Part shown: piece after piece, positions 1 through 9,084 of the stretch | Layout: every line of letters begins with the position of its first letter | Numbering within the stretch: the first letter of the stretch is position 1 | NCBI GenBank assembly: GCA_029563075.1 | Contig: JAKQTN010000044.1 | Span: 40,570 to 104,569 of the forward strand | Length of the DNA: 64,000 nt | Direction: 5' to 3' | From: Pseudomonadota bacterium | GTDB taxonomy: Bacteria > Pseudomonadota > Gammaproteobacteria > Burkholderiales > Methylophilaceae | Position numbers and translations under genes: made by a program | Notes under the pieces: generated by a model | Told to the model about the DNA's origin: nothing | The model's database searches: none | Seen by the model: only the letters and a program-made list of their open reading frames with translations

Positions 1-1
1 T

Positions 2-472
2 GGTGTGACTTTAGGCGGCACCTCATGGAATAAGGGTAAACGCCACCCCACCCTAGAACAGGGCGTGGTGATTGGTGCCGGCGCAAAAGTGCTGGGGCCA
101 ATTACCATCGGCAAAAATGCCAAAATCGGGTCGAATGCTGTAGTAGTCAAAGATGTGCCTGAAAACGCAACAGCGGTAGGTATTCCCGCCCGAATTCTGG
201 AAGAAGAAAAATCCAAAAAACGTGAAGATACGGCGAAAAAGATCGGCTTTGCCGCCTATGCAGTAGGTAATGACGAAAACGATCCGATGATCAAAGCGAT
301 TCATTCACTGCTGGATCACGCTGCCAAGCAAGACGCTGATTTGCAGGCGCTCAAAGAACAAATTGCACATTTGTCGGATACAAAATCTGACACTGAACTG
401 GCCGAAGCGTTTGGCGCCCAGAAAAGCTCTGGCAAAACCACCGTAAAACCGCGAGCAAAATCTAAACCTTAA
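2..472 (+). CDS. cysE: Serine O-acetyltransferase, C-terminal part (5' end outside window)
   Basis: This is the distal part of serine acetyltransferase, which makes O-acetylserine from serine and acetyl-CoA as the first committed step of cysteine synthesis. The reading frame is open to the window edge. The visible start, [19 protein letters not shown], is the hallmark of the left-handed beta-helix catalytic domain (hexapeptide repeats) and includes the CoA-binding segment; it continues as [29 protein letters not shown]. After the helix (about residue 70 of the visible part) comes a charged tail of roughly 85 residues rich in Lys, Asp and Ala, longer than in E. coli CysE. It lies 62 bp upstream of iscR on the same strand. 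The cysE-iscR neighbourhood joins cysteine synthesis to the use of cysteine sulfur in iron-sulfur assembly. Confidence 0.95.
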   Translation, partial: GVTLGGTSWNKGKRHPTLEQGVVIGAGAKVLGPITIGKNAKIGSNAVVVKDVPENATAVGIPARILEEEKSKKREDTAKKIGFAAYAVGNDENDPMIKAIHSLLDHAAKQDADLQALKEQIAHLSDTKSDTELAEAFGAQKSSGKTTVKPRAKSKP

Positions 473-492
473 CCTCTGAACTTAGTTGCATA

Positions 493-525
493 ATAATTGA
501 CTAAAACACTAGGTTATTATAGAAT
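493..525 (+). promoter_or_regulatory. iscR promoter with overlapping IscR type-1-like operator
   Basis: Positions 493-517 match 21 of 25 positions of the E. coli IscR type-1 consensus as I recall it (ATASYYGACTRWWWYAGTCRRSTAT). The site overlaps a good sigma-70 promoter: -35 TTGACT (497-502), a 17-bp spacer and -10 TAGAAT (520-525). The arrangement fits autorepression by [2Fe-2S]-IscR. Transcription should begin near 531-533, only 2-4 nt before the iscR ATG at 535. Site and promoter are read directly from sequence; binding is inferred. Confidence 0.7.
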
Positions 526-534
526 TTGTAAATT

Positions 535-1041
535 ATGAGACTCACTACCAAAGGCCGTTTTGCTGTTACCGCGATGCTCGATCTAGCTTTAAGCGAGACC
601 AATGATGGGAACTTAAAGCCCGTCACTCTGGCGGGCATAAGCGAACGGCAAGCCATTTCACTCTCATACTTAGAGCAGTTATTCAGCCGTTTGCGCAAGC
701 AAGGACTGGTGACAAGCGTACGCGGTCCTGGCGGTGGTTACCGCGTAGCAAAGCCGCACAGCGATATCTCGGTGTCCAACATCATTACTGCCGTAGATGA
801 ACTGATTGATGCCACCCAATGCGGCGGGCAGGAAAACTGCCACGACGAAGGCCGTTGCATGACGCATGAGTTATGGGCATCGCTTAACAGCAAAATTTTA
901 GATTATTTATCCGGCGTCACACTGGCGGACATGGTTGAAAATCAGCGCCAGAAAGATGCGGGATCTACCGCCAACAAAGTGTATTTTGCCCCGCGCAAAA
1001 ATTGTGCAACTGAGACCAATGCTGAGATGGTGACCGCTTAA
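535..1041 (+). CDS. iscR: Fe-S cluster-sensing transcriptional regulator IscR
   Basis: Rrf2-family repressor that senses the cell's iron-sulfur status through its own [2Fe-2S] cluster and controls the isc operon. The N-terminal winged helix ([19 protein letters not shown], then [16 protein letters not shown] and the wing [10 protein letters not shown]) is typical. The cluster ligands C96, C102 and C108 plus H111 correspond to E. coli C92, C98, C104 and H107. At 168 residues it has the usual length, with a short extra C-terminal tail. The start is forced: an in-frame TAA lies at 529-531, directly upstream of the ATG, and no Shine-Dalgarno sequence is present. It is the first gene of a long plus-strand operon; the next gene begins at the base after its stop codon. 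Confidence 0.97.
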   Translation: MRLTTKGRFAVTAMLDLALSETNDGNLKPVTLAGISERQAISLSYLEQLFSRLRKQGLVTSVRGPGGGYRVAKPHSDISVSNIITAVDELIDATQCGGQENCHDEGRCMTHELWASLNSKILDYLSGVTLADMVENQRQKDAGSTANKVYFAPRKNCATETNAEMVTA

Positions 1042-2205
1042 ATGACTCCGGTGTTTTTCGACCATAACAGTACGACAGCACTCAAGACAGAAGTGCTAGA
1101 GGCTATGTTGCCGCATATGGTTGAGCAGCACGGCAACGCGACCAGTCGCCACAGCTATGGCCGCACAGCGCGAGCGGCGGTGGAGCATGCGCGCGAGCAG
1201 GTGGCGAATGCGGTAGGTGCGTATGCCAACCAGGTTGTGTTTACCGCCAGCGGCACCGAGGCGAACAATTTCGCGGTGCATGGCATTTGCAGCAATCTGG
1301 CACCTAAACAGGTTCTAACCAGCGCGGTTGAACACCCTTGCGTATCGCGCCCGGCGCTGGCCTTGCAAGCACATGGCTGGCAGGCAAAAAGCATTCAGGT
1401 CGATAAGGATTGCAAAATCGATATGCAACACTTGCAACACCTGCTGCAAACCCCAACGGGCCTAGTATCGGTAATGCTGGCGAATAACGAAACCGGCGTG
1501 ATACAGGATATTGCCGCAATCAACCAATTGGCGCGCCAGCACAATGCTTATGTGCATACCGATGCTGTACAGGCTTTGGGGAAAATTCCCGTGGATTTTT
1601 TTGCATTGGGCGTGCATGCCATGACAGTTTCCTGCCACAAAATCGGCGGCCCGCTTGGCGCAGGCGCGCTGGTGCTGGATAATCGCGTGGATATTCAGCC
1701 GCTTTTGTACGGCGGCGGGCAGGAAAGAGGACTACGTAGCGGCACAGAAAACGTACCGGCGATTGTCGGGTTTGGCGTCGCATGTGATCTCGCTATTAAG
1801 AACCTGTCTACGTTTGCACAGCACACGCAACATCTGCGCGATGCATTAGAGGTAGGCTTAAGGAAAATGAACGCAACCTTATTTGGCAGCGGACCTGGGT
1901 TTAGCGGTGAATCCAGGCGCATTCCTAACACCAGCTTTTTCGCTTTCCCCAATATCGAGGGTGAAACATTGGTGACGGCGCTGGATAAAAGAGGTTTTGC
2001 CGTGGCAAGCGGCTCAGCATGTTCATCTGACAGCAGCGAACCCAGTCATGTGCTGCTGGCAATGGGTGTGGATGAAGAGTTGGCACGCGGCGCGATACGC
2101 GTAAGTTTTGGCGCCAGCAACACCATGGAACAAGTACAGCATTTTTTAGTTGTGCTGGAAAATGAATTGAAAAGATTAAGAAATTTAACCGCCGTCGCGG
2201 CATAA
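1042..2205 (+). CDS. Cysteine desulfurase, NifS/IscS-like paralogue
   Basis: PLP-dependent enzyme expected to remove sulfur from cysteine as an enzyme-bound persulfide. All key elements are visible: [10 protein letters not shown], the cofactor aspartate in [11 protein letters not shown], the Schiff-base lysine K200 in [12 protein letters not shown], the [12 protein letters not shown] segment characteristic of NifS-type enzymes, and the catalytic loop [16 protein letters not shown] with C327. Length (387) is normal and nothing looks degraded. It starts at the base after the iscR stop and precedes iscS by 26 bp, so the operon carries two different desulfurases in a row. It is clearly diverged from IscS ([10 protein letters not shown] against [10 protein letters not shown] at the N terminus), so it is not a recent duplication. 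Whether it supplies sulfur to IscU or another acceptor cannot be told from sequence. Confidence 0.9.
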   Translation: MTPVFFDHNSTTALKTEVLEAMLPHMVEQHGNATSRHSYGRTARAAVEHAREQVANAVGAYANQVVFTASGTEANNFAVHGICSNLAPKQVLTSAVEHPCVSRPALALQAHGWQAKSIQVDKDCKIDMQHLQHLLQTPTGLVSVMLANNETGVIQDIAAINQLARQHNAYVHTDAVQALGKIPVDFFALGVHAMTVSCHKIGGPLGAGALVLDNRVDIQPLLYGGGQERGLRSGTENVPAIVGFGVACDLAIKNLSTFAQHTQHLRDALEVGLRKMNATLFGSGPGFSGESRRIPNTSFFAFPNIEGETLVTALDKRGFAVASGSACSSDSSEPSHVLLAMGVDEELARGAIRVSFGASNTMEQVQHFLVVLENELKRLRNLTAVAA

Positions 2206-2231
2206 AAGATTGGAAAGTAAAAGTAAAAAAT

Positions 2232-3446
2232 ATGGATAGAAAACCGATTTATTTAGACTACTCCGCCACCACCCCGGTTGACCCGCGCGTGGCTGCGCTG
2301 ATGATTCCGTATTTGACGGAACATTTCGGCAACCCTGCCTCACGCAGCCATCCATTTGGCTGGGAAGCAGAGAAAGCAGTGGAAAATGCGCGTGAAGAAG
2401 TCGCCAGACTGGTTGGAGCTGATCCGCGTGAAATCGTGTGGACATCCGGCGCAACAGAATCGAATAATCTGGCCATTAAAGGCGCAGCACATTTTTATGC
2501 TGCCAGCAAAGGCAAGCATATCATTACCATTGCTACCGAGCACAAGGCCGTGATTGACGTGGTACGCGAACTGGAGCGCCAAGGCTTTGAGGCGACGTTT
2601 TTAGAACCGGAACCCAATGGCCTGGTTGATTTGGCTAAATTCAAGGCTGCGATTCGTCCCGATACGGTGTTAGCTTCTGTCATGCTGGTGAATAACGAAA
2701 TCGGTGTGATTCAGGACATTGAAGCAATCGGCAATATCTGCCGCGAAAACGGCGTGATTTTTCACGTAGATGCGGCACAAGCCACCGGCAAGGTAAAGAT
2801 TGATCTGGAAACCTTGCCTGTCGATTTGATGAGCTTTAGCGCCCACAAAACTTATGGTCCAAAAGGCGTAGGTGCTTTGTATGTACGCCGTAAACCACGT
2901 ATCCGTATCGAGGCGCAGATGCACGGCGGTGGGCACGAGCGCGGCATGCGTTCCGGTACGTTAGCCACGCACCAAATCGTCGGCATGGGCGAGGCTTTCC
3001 GTATTGCACGTGAAGAAATGGAGCTGGAAAACGCGCGCATCCGTAAACTGCGCGACCGTTTGCTGGTTGGCTTGCAAACCATTGAAGAAACTTATGTCAA
3101 TGGCGATCTGGCGCACCGTGTGCCGCATAACCTGAACATCAGCTTTAACTATGTAGAAGGTGAATCACTGATTATGGCGGTGAAAGATATTGCTGTTTCC
3201 AGCGGCTCTGCCTGTACTTCTGCGAGTCTGGAGCCTAGTTATGTATTACGTGCTTTAGGCCGCAGCGATGAGCTTGCACACAGCTCTATTCGCTTCTCGC
3301 TTGGGCGTTTTACCACTGAAGCAGATGTGGATTACACGATAGAACTGATGAAAAGCAAGATTGGTAAATTGAGAGAACTATCTCCGCTTTGGGAGATGTT
3401 TAAAGATGGTATCGACATTAGTAAAGTACAGTGGGCAGCCCACTAG
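2232..3446 (+). CDS. iscS: Cysteine desulfurase IscS
   Basis: Main housekeeping desulfurase, delivering persulfide sulfur to IscU for Fe-S clusters and to other sulfur acceptors. Numbering matches E. coli IscS: PLP lysine K206 in [14 protein letters not shown] and catalytic C328 in [20 protein letters not shown]. The [13 protein letters not shown] segment and the C terminus ([16 protein letters not shown]), which docks IscU, are conserved. At 404 residues it is full length. It is followed 12 bp later by iscU, whose start is preceded by a clear ribosome binding site (GAGGAG). Confidence 0.98.
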   Translation: MDRKPIYLDYSATTPVDPRVAALMIPYLTEHFGNPASRSHPFGWEAEKAVENAREEVARLVGADPREIVWTSGATESNNLAIKGAAHFYAASKGKHIITIATEHKAVIDVVRELERQGFEATFLEPEPNGLVDLAKFKAAIRPDTVLASVMLVNNEIGVIQDIEAIGNICRENGVIFHVDAAQATGKVKIDLETLPVDLMSFSAHKTYGPKGVGALYVRRKPRIRIEAQMHGGGHERGMRSGTLATHQIVGMGEAFRIAREEMELENARIRKLRDRLLVGLQTIEETYVNGDLAHRVPHNLNISFNYVEGESLIMAVKDIAVSSGSACTSASLEPSYVLRALGRSDELAHSSIRFSLGRFTTEADVDYTIELMKSKIGKLRELSPLWEMFKDGIDISKVQWAAH

Positions 3447-3458
3447 AGGAGTAGTAAA

Positions 3459-3857
3459 ATGGCATATTCAGATAAAGTATTAGACCACTATGAAAACCCG
3501 CGTAATGTGGGCAGCTTGGACAAGAACGACCCTCACGTAGGTACAGGCATGGTCGGCGCGCCCGCTTGCGGCGACGTGATGAAACTCATGATTAAGGTAA
3601 ATGATGCTGGCATTATTGAAGATGCCAAATTCAAAACCTATGGCTGCGGCTCAGCGATTGCCTCCAGTTCACTCGTTACCGAATGGCTAAAAGGCAAAAC
3701 AGTGGATGAAGCTTATGCGATTAAAAACTCTGCGATTGCTGAAGAGCTCGCATTGCCACCAGTGAAAATTCACTGCTCGGTATTGGCAGAAGATGCGATT
3801 AAAGCGGCTGTGGCGGATATTAAAGCGAAACAATTAGCAGCTAAAGAGGCTGTGTAA
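3459..3857 (+). CDS. iscU: Fe-S cluster scaffold protein IscU
   Basis: Scaffold on which [2Fe-2S] clusters are built from IscS-derived sulfur and then handed on with help from HscA/HscB. Ligands C37, C63 and C106, the exchange-promoting D39 and H105 are all present. The HscA recognition motif LPPVK is at residues 99-103, directly before HC(106). Length of 132 is close to the E. coli 128, with a short Ala/Lys-rich end. iscA follows after 3 bp. Confidence 0.98.
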   Translation: MAYSDKVLDHYENPRNVGSLDKNDPHVGTGMVGAPACGDVMKLMIKVNDAGIIEDAKFKTYGCGSAIASSSLVTEWLKGKTVDEAYAIKNSAIAEELALPPVKIHCSVLAEDAIKAAVADIKAKQLAAKEAV

Positions 3858-3860
3858 TCG

Positions 3861-4184
3861 ATGGCAATCAGCTTAACCGAAGCGGCAGCAAACCGCGTAG
3901 AAAAATTCCTCGCCAACCGTGGCAAAGGCATAGGCTTGCGCTTGGGCGTTAAAACTACGGGTTGTTCTGGCATGGCCTATACGCTAGAGTTTGTGGATGA
4001 ATTAAATCCGGAAGATCTGGCATTTGAAAGCCACGGCGTAAAAGTGATTGTTGACCCGAAAAGCTTGGCCTATATAGACGGCACCGAGCTTGACTTCACC
4101 AAAGAAGGCTTGAATGAAGGCTTTAAGTTCAACAACCCTAACGTTAAAGACGAGTGCGGCTGTGGTGAAAGCTTTACGGTGTGA
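3861..4184 (+). CDS. iscA: Iron-sulfur cluster assembly protein IscA
   Basis: A-type carrier that binds iron or a cluster and passes it to target apoproteins. The three invariant cysteines are C35 (TTGCSGMAY) and C99 and C101 (ECGCGESF), and the length of 107 is standard. Its TGA stop overlaps the GTG start of hscB (sequence GTGA), indicating translational coupling. Confidence 0.97.
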   Translation: MAISLTEAAANRVEKFLANRGKGIGLRLGVKTTGCSGMAYTLEFVDELNPEDLAFESHGVKVIVDPKSLAYIDGTELDFTKEGLNEGFKFNNPNVKDECGCGESFTV

Positions 4185-4702
4185 CACAGAATTATTTTGA
4201 GCTGTTCGGGCTTAAGCCAATATTTAACCTAGATTTGGCAGCACTAGAAGGTAATTACCGCAAAATACAGTCTGAATCACATCCTGATCGTTTTGTGACC
4301 GCCTCAGGCGCAGAAAAACTGCAATCCATGCAAACCGCCACGCTTACCAACGAAGGTTACCAAACGCTGAAAATTCCAGCCAATCGCGCCAAATACATAT
4401 TAGAGTTACAAGGTATCAATGCGATTGCAGAAACCAACACTGCCATGTCGGCTGAATTTTTGATGCAGCAGATGGAATGGCGCGAAGCTTTAGAAGATGC
4501 AAAAACAGAAAAAAATATTAAAGCTTTAGAAAGCTTACTGACAGAAATGCGAGCTGAAGCCAAAAATCTCCAGCTTAGTTTAGGTGATTTGCTGGACATT
4601 AAAAAAGATTACAAAGCCGCGACTGAAACCACACGCAAACTGATTTTTATTGATAAAGTATGCGCGGATATAAGCAAGGCGATTGAGCAAATAGAGAATT
4701 AG
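4181..4702 (+). CDS. hscB: Fe-S assembly co-chaperone HscB (J-type)
   Basis: J-domain partner that brings IscU to the Hsp70 HscA and stimulates its ATPase. The J-domain HPD tripeptide is at residues 34-36 (SESHPDRF), and the C-terminal three-helix region expected to bind IscU follows (about 90-173). The start is a GTG overlapping the iscA stop; no ATG gives the conserved N terminus ([14 protein letters not shown]). hscA starts 1 bp after its stop codon. Confidence 0.95.
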   Translation: MTQNYFELFGLKPIFNLDLAALEGNYRKIQSESHPDRFVTASGAEKLQSMQTATLTNEGYQTLKIPANRAKYILELQGINAIAETNTAMSAEFLMQQMEWREALEDAKTEKNIKALESLLTEMRAEAKNLQLSLGDLLDIKKDYKAATETTRKLIFIDKVCADISKAIEQIEN

Positions 4703-4703
4703 T

Positions 4704-6599
4704 ATGGCATTGTTGCAAATATCAGAACCTGGGCAATCCGCAGCACCTCATCAACACAAGCTGGCGGTGGGGATTGATTTGGGCACAACGAATTCACTGG
4801 TTGCCACAGTGCGCAGCGGCATGAGTACCGTGCTGCAAGATGAATATGGGCATGCCCTGCTGCCCTCTGTAGTACGCTACTTGCCAAATGGCGAGATCGC
4901 GGTTGGCCACGAAGCGCAAGCGCAGCAAAGCAGCGATCCTGTCAATACCATCGTCTCTGTCAAACGCTTTATGGGGCGCAGCCTGAATGACATCGCCGAC
5001 CGGGCACACATTCCTTACCGCTTTGTAGAAGGCACCGATGCACAATCGGCTAGGTTATTGCTGATACAAACCCGCGCTGGCCTGAAAAGTCCGGTAGAAA
5101 TCTCGGCAGAAATACTTAAAACGCTGAAAGCGCGTGCGGAAAAATCTCTGGGTGGTGAGCTGGTTGGCGCAGTGATTACAGTACCCGCCTATTTTGATGA
5201 TGCACAGCGCCAGGCCACTAAAGACGCCGCACGGCTAGCCGGGTTAAATGTGTTGCGCCTGTTAAACGAACCTACGGCCGCCGCTGTGGCCTACGGTTTG
5301 GATAATGCAGCTGAAGGCACTTATGTGATCTACGATCTTGGTGGCGGAACGTTTGATGTTTCCATTCTAAAGCTCACTAAAGGCGTATTTGAAGTGCTTG
5401 CTACCAACGGCGATTCAGCCCTCGGTGGCGATGATTTTGACCACCGCATCTATTGCTGGGTGCTGGATAAAATTCGCGAAAACAGCAGCAACTTTACCCC
5501 ACTTGGCGAGCAAGACACTCGTTTGCTGCTCACCAAAGCGCGCCAAGCCAAGGAATGGCTTACCGATAACTTTGAAGCTCAAATCGTCTGTCGCTTGAGT
5601 AACGGCACGCTGGTAGACGTCACACTGACTGCACCACAGTTTGTGGAGCTTACACAGCATCTTGTCGCCAAAACACTCTCCCCCACGCGCAAAGCCATGC
5701 GTGATGCTAACCTCACGCCCGGCGAAATCAAAGGCGTGGTGCTGGTAGGCGGTGCCACACGCATGCCGCATATCAGGCACGCTGTGCAGGAATATTTCAA
5801 ACAAGAACCACTGACTAATCTGGACCCAGACAAAGTGGTAGCGCTGGGTGCGGCCATACAAGCCAATGCACTTGCGGGAAATAGAAGCGATGATGATCTG
5901 CTGCTGCTAGATGTCACTCCGCTTTCGCTCGGGCTTGAAACCATGGGCGGCCTAGTGGAAAAAATCATTCCACGCAACTCCACATTGCCCATTGCTCGCG
6001 CACAGGAATTCACTACCTTTAAAGACGGTCAAACAGCCATGAGCATCCACGTATTGCAAGGTGAACGTGAACTGGTCAGCGACTGCCGCTCGCTCGCCCG
6101 TTTTGAGTTACGCGGCATTCCACCCATGGCGGCTGGCGCAGCGCGCATCCGTGTGACATTTACCGTCGATGCCGATGGTTTGCTCAGCGTTTCAGCCCGT
6201 GAAACCACCAGCAATGTCCAAGCCAATATTGTCGTTAAGCCAAGTTACGGCTTAAGCGAAGAACAAATTCTGGCTATGCTGCAAAGCAGCTTTAGCGCGG
6301 CAGAAAGTGACAAACAGGCACGCGCGCTGGCAGAAGCAAAAGTCGAGGCTGAGAGCCTGCTTACCGCGATCAATGCGGCGCTGGAGCGGGATGGCGACTT
6401 GTTAAACTCAATAGAAAGGCAAGAGATTGTCTCTCAAATAAATGCCCTGCAAGGCTTGCTGCAAGCGGGTAACAGCCATGCTATCCATCAAGCGACTGAA
6501 GCATTGAATACGGTAACCGAAAGCTTTGCCGCCAGACGCATGGACGCGAGCGTAAGCCGCGCCCTGGCAGGTAAAAATTTAGATAGTTTAGAGTTGTGA
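4704..6599 (+). CDS. hscA: Hsp70-family chaperone HscA for Fe-S assembly
   Basis: Specialised DnaK homologue that uses ATP to release clusters from IscU. The nucleotide-binding domain has [48 protein letters not shown] and LVGGATRMP; the substrate-binding domain begins near [13 protein letters not shown] (about residue 400). Length of 631 is slightly above E. coli HscA (616). It sits between hscB and fdx, 12 bp from the latter, in the standard operon order. Confidence 0.97.
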   Translation: MALLQISEPGQSAAPHQHKLAVGIDLGTTNSLVATVRSGMSTVLQDEYGHALLPSVVRYLPNGEIAVGHEAQAQQSSDPVNTIVSVKRFMGRSLNDIADRAHIPYRFVEGTDAQSARLLLIQTRAGLKSPVEISAEILKTLKARAEKSLGGELVGAVITVPAYFDDAQRQATKDAARLAGLNVLRLLNEPTAAAVAYGLDNAAEGTYVIYDLGGGTFDVSILKLTKGVFEVLATNGDSALGGDDFDHRIYCWVLDKIRENSSNFTPLGEQDTRLLLTKARQAKEWLTDNFEAQIVCRLSNGTLVDVTLTAPQFVELTQHLVAKTLSPTRKAMRDANLTPGEIKGVVLVGGATRMPHIRHAVQEYFKQEPLTNLDPDKVVALGAAIQANALAGNRSDDDLLLLDVTPLSLGLETMGGLVEKIIPRNSTLPIARAQEFTTFKDGQTAMSIHVLQGERELVSDCRSLARFELRGIPPMAAGAARIRVTFTVDADGLLSVSARETTSNVQANIVVKPSYGLSEEQILAMLQSSFSAAESDKQARALAEAKVEAESLLTAINAALERDGDLLNSIERQEIVSQINALQGLLQAGNSHAIHQATEALNTVTESFAARRMDASVSRALAGKNLDSLEL

Positions 6600-6611
6600 A
6601 AAAATAAACTT

Positions 6612-6953
6612 ATGCCACAAATTATTGTATTACCGCATGTAGAACTCTGCCCAGAAGGCGCTGCGTTTGAAGCCAAAACCGGTGAATCAATCTGCCAGAA
6701 TCTGCTGGACAACGAAATTGACATCGACCATGCCTGCGATCAGGTATGCGCATGCACCACCTGCCATGTGATTGTGCGCGAAGGTTATAAGACCCTGAAC
6801 GCGCCGGAAGAAAAGGAAGAAGACCTGCTCGATAAAGCCTGGGGGCTGGAGCCGAACTCACGACTCTCTTGCCAGGCGATTGTGGGAAAAACCGATTTAG
6901 TGATTGAAATCCCAAAATACAGCATCAATATGGCAAAGGAAGGCCATCGCTAA
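6612..6953 (+). CDS. fdx: [2Fe-2S] ferredoxin of the ISC system
   Basis: Adrenodoxin-type ferredoxin that supplies electrons for cluster assembly on IscU. Cluster ligands C42, C48, C51 and C87 are at the same positions as in E. coli Fdx, and the non-ligand C46 is also kept (HACDQVCACTTCHV). It closes the operon. The iscX gene that often follows fdx is absent: only 3 bp separate its stop from the end of the convergent carbonic anhydrase gene. Confidence 0.97.
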   Translation: MPQIIVLPHVELCPEGAAFEAKTGESICQNLLDNEIDIDHACDQVCACTTCHVIVREGYKTLNAPEEKEEDLLDKAWGLEPNSRLSCQAIVGKTDLVIEIPKYSINMAKEGHR

Positions 6954-6956
6954 GTT

Positions 6957-7595
6957 TTAAACGATTAATGTGTCAGATAAAAAATTCACTTTGCCTGTTG
7001 CCAAGTCGTAAACACCACCAATCAGGCCAATTTTTTTCTCATTTACCAAGTCTTCGATAATGTCGCTACTGTGCATAATTTGCTTGATTTGCGTTTTCAC
7101 ATTGAGTTCGCACACCTTGCTTACAAAGTCCTCATTATTGGAATCACGATGCTGCGTCACCGTTTTTTCCTGACGCACAGCTGGACGAATATGATTGATG
7201 ATTTCGCCGATATGACCCTCCCTAAAATTATCACAGGCCGCTTTCACCGCGCCACAGCTGGTATGCCCTAACACTACAATCAGCTTGGAGCCTAAATATT
7301 TGCTGGCAAACTCTAAACTGCCAATGGCTTTATCAGATGCGATATTACCCGCCAACCGTACGCTGAAGACATCGCCCAAGGCTTGATCAAACAACATTTC
7401 TACTGGCGCGCGCGAATCGCTGCAACTTAAAAAAGAGGTAAACGGATGCTGTTTATCTTTAGTCAGATGAATTAAAGACTCAAAATCTTTTTTTGAAATT
7501 TGATTATTAACAAAGCGTTGATTGCCTTCAATCAGAATATCCAGCGCCTCTTGTGGGGTCATTTTGTCACGGTCTAACAATGGGTGTTTATACAT
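6957..7595 (-). CDS. Beta-class carbonic anhydrase
   Basis: Zinc enzyme interconverting CO2 and bicarbonate, probably cytoplasmic since no signal peptide is seen. Zinc ligands are C58 (SCSDSRAP), H111 and C114 (GHTSCGAV), and the catalytic Asp-Arg pair D60/R62 is present. Length of 212 is normal. It is transcribed convergently with fdx and lies 46 bp downstream of the PhoX-like gene on the same strand. In a C1-assimilating organism, bicarbonate supply for carboxylations such as carbamoyl-phosphate synthesis is a plausible role; this is inference. Confidence 0.93.
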   Translation of the reverse strand: MYKHPLLDRDKMTPQEALDILIEGNQRFVNNQISKKDFESLIHLTKDKQHPFTSFLSCSDSRAPVEMLFDQALGDVFSVRLAGNIASDKAIGSLEFASKYLGSKLIVVLGHTSCGAVKAACDNFREGHIGEIINHIRPAVRQEKTVTQHRDSNNEDFVSKVCELNVKTQIKQIMHSSDIIEDLVNEKKIGLIGGVYDLATGKVNFLSDTLIV

Positions 7596-7641
7596 TTAGC
7601 ACTCCTCAATCAAACAGCCATGATTATACCTGACACATTCA

Positions 7642-9000
7642 TCAAAGCCCTTCGTCTGCAGGCCCAGATAACAACCAAAGTTGCCCATGCTCCACCAGCG
7701 CCGCATTATCGTGTTTAAGGTGAGATTGTGTCGTGCCTAAAAAATAACGCTTTTTGGCATCAAACCAGGAGGCTATTTTCAGCAGGTGTGTGACTTCTAT
7801 AATGCCTGAGTGCTCATCATCTTCAGTCATAAAATGAGTGCCGCCCGCCAAGAAGAAGCTTGAATTAGATTGGGCAATCTTATGCGCTACATTGCGTACT
7901 GGGTCAAACTGCCAAATAGCCGCCAGGCGCGCATCTTTACCCGGATCTTCCTGAATCAGCACCTTGCCACCACTATCTACAACCAGGTTATCAAACATTT
8001 CCGCGCCCATATCACGTCCATTTAACAGCACTTGCACACGCCCACCCAGCGCAGGCTGCGTCAAATCATCGAACTGTAACTGGTGCAGCTGTGTATTGCC
8101 GCCAATTTTATCGGTAGTCGTGAAATAAAAAACATTGGGCTGTAGCGTATCCCATGCACCATCCTCAGGCCTTGCAAATAATGAAGCGCCTGACTTTGCA
8201 GCCTGCTCACGCAAGGCTTTGCCATCTAATGTTGATGCATCACTTAACTCCACCACACTGAACCGCGCACCAGCCACTTTAATCGCATAGAGGCGCCCAC
8301 CCACTAAGCCTGCTTGCTCCGCAGGGTTACCTTGCAGACGCTTTTCGCCCATATACACCAGCACCAAACCATCATGCACATCATCCATGCCGATCACTAG
8401 GGTGCGATCACCCGTATGGGCATTGGCGAGCAGGTTTTCCCATGCGATCTTGCCTAAATCAGGCAAGACATAAGTGATGCCATTTAACGCGTGGGCATAA
8501 GCCAAACCACCGGCTTTATCTTCTTCACCATTCAAAAAAAGCTGTTCGGCATACCCCTTACCGCTCGCGGCATTATACAAAGCAGATTGTGGGGCTAAAT
8601 CCGCTGAACATAGCCGATTAAACGGCTTTACAACGCCAATCGGTAATGTTGCCCGCACCAAGTCTGCGCCACTTTTCACCTGCAAACTTTCAACATCAAT
8701 TACCCAGCGCGAAACAAAAGCGCCCTTTTGCCCATGCCTGCGCACTGCACCTTTTTCTGCGGCAATTTCATGATCCATTAACAAAGTAAAACTACCATCA
8801 CCGTTAGCAAAAGCACCCAAGCCATCGGGTACACCCACCATGGCGTAACCATTAGCGGCAGATTCACCTACCGTAAGAATAGGGCGCACCTCCCAACCTT
8901 GCTTGGATGGCTGAATATAAGCATCAGCTGCTACTGCCGGAATCGAAAAGAGCAGAAGTAAAGTAGCTCGGTATTTTGTCATTTTTCTCATCATGTACAT
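7642..9000 (-). CDS. Secreted PhoX/DUF839-like protein
   Basis: Predicted exported protein of 452 residues. After a few Lys/Arg residues comes a hydrophobic core (TLLLLFSIPAV) and a likely cleavage AVA-ADA near residue 26; no twin-arginine motif is seen, although classical PhoX is Tat-exported. The body resembles the DUF839/PhoX beta-propeller family: a RPEDGAWD segment followed by FYFTTTDK, and later FDNLVVDSGGKVLIQEDPG. PhoX proteins are calcium/iron-dependent alkaline phosphatases, but DUF839 also holds members of unknown activity, so phosphatase function is only suggested. It lies downstream of a phosphate-type porin and a terminator. Several ATGs are possible; the first has a GAAAG six bases upstream. 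Confidence 0.6.
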   Translation of the reverse strand: MYMMRKMTKYRATLLLLFSIPAVAADAYIQPSKQGWEVRPILTVGESAANGYAMVGVPDGLGAFANGDGSFTLLMDHEIAAEKGAVRRHGQKGAFVSRWVIDVESLQVKSGADLVRATLPIGVVKPFNRLCSADLAPQSALYNAASGKGYAEQLFLNGEEDKAGGLAYAHALNGITYVLPDLGKIAWENLLANAHTGDRTLVIGMDDVHDGLVLVYMGEKRLQGNPAEQAGLVGGRLYAIKVAGARFSVVELSDASTLDGKALREQAAKSGASLFARPEDGAWDTLQPNVFYFTTTDKIGGNTQLHQLQFDDLTQPALGGRVQVLLNGRDMGAEMFDNLVVDSGGKVLIQEDPGKDARLAAIWQFDPVRNVAHKIAQSNSSFFLAGGTHFMTEDDEHSGIIEVTHLLKIASWFDAKKRYFLGTTQSHLKHDNAALVEHGQLWLLSGPADEGL

Positions 9001-9016
9001 TGTAGTCTTTCAAGCT

Positions 9017-9045
9017 AAAAAAAAGCCCGCTGCAAAAGCGGGCTT
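9017..9045 (-). terminator. Rho-independent terminator of the OprP-like porin gene
   Basis: A perfect 9-bp stem (AAGCCCGCT / AGCGGGCTT, loop GCAAA) is followed on the minus strand by eight T residues. It lies 40 bp past the porin stop. The PhoX-like gene starts 16 bp further on, so it depends on readthrough or on a promoter inside this short gap. Confidence 0.9.
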
Positions 9046-9084
9046 AAAATTCGTGACAAGGAGTCACTTCGAGATAAACTTAAA

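Noticed and set aside
1042..2205. First cysteine desulfurase as a decayed copy of iscS
   Set aside because: Catalytic Lys, Cys and PLP-binding residues are intact and the length is normal.
9053..9067. Inverted repeat GTGACAAGGAGTCAC after the porin gene as a Pho box
   Set aside because: It has a single TTGTCAC without a second unit at 11 bp; more likely part of the 3' structure.
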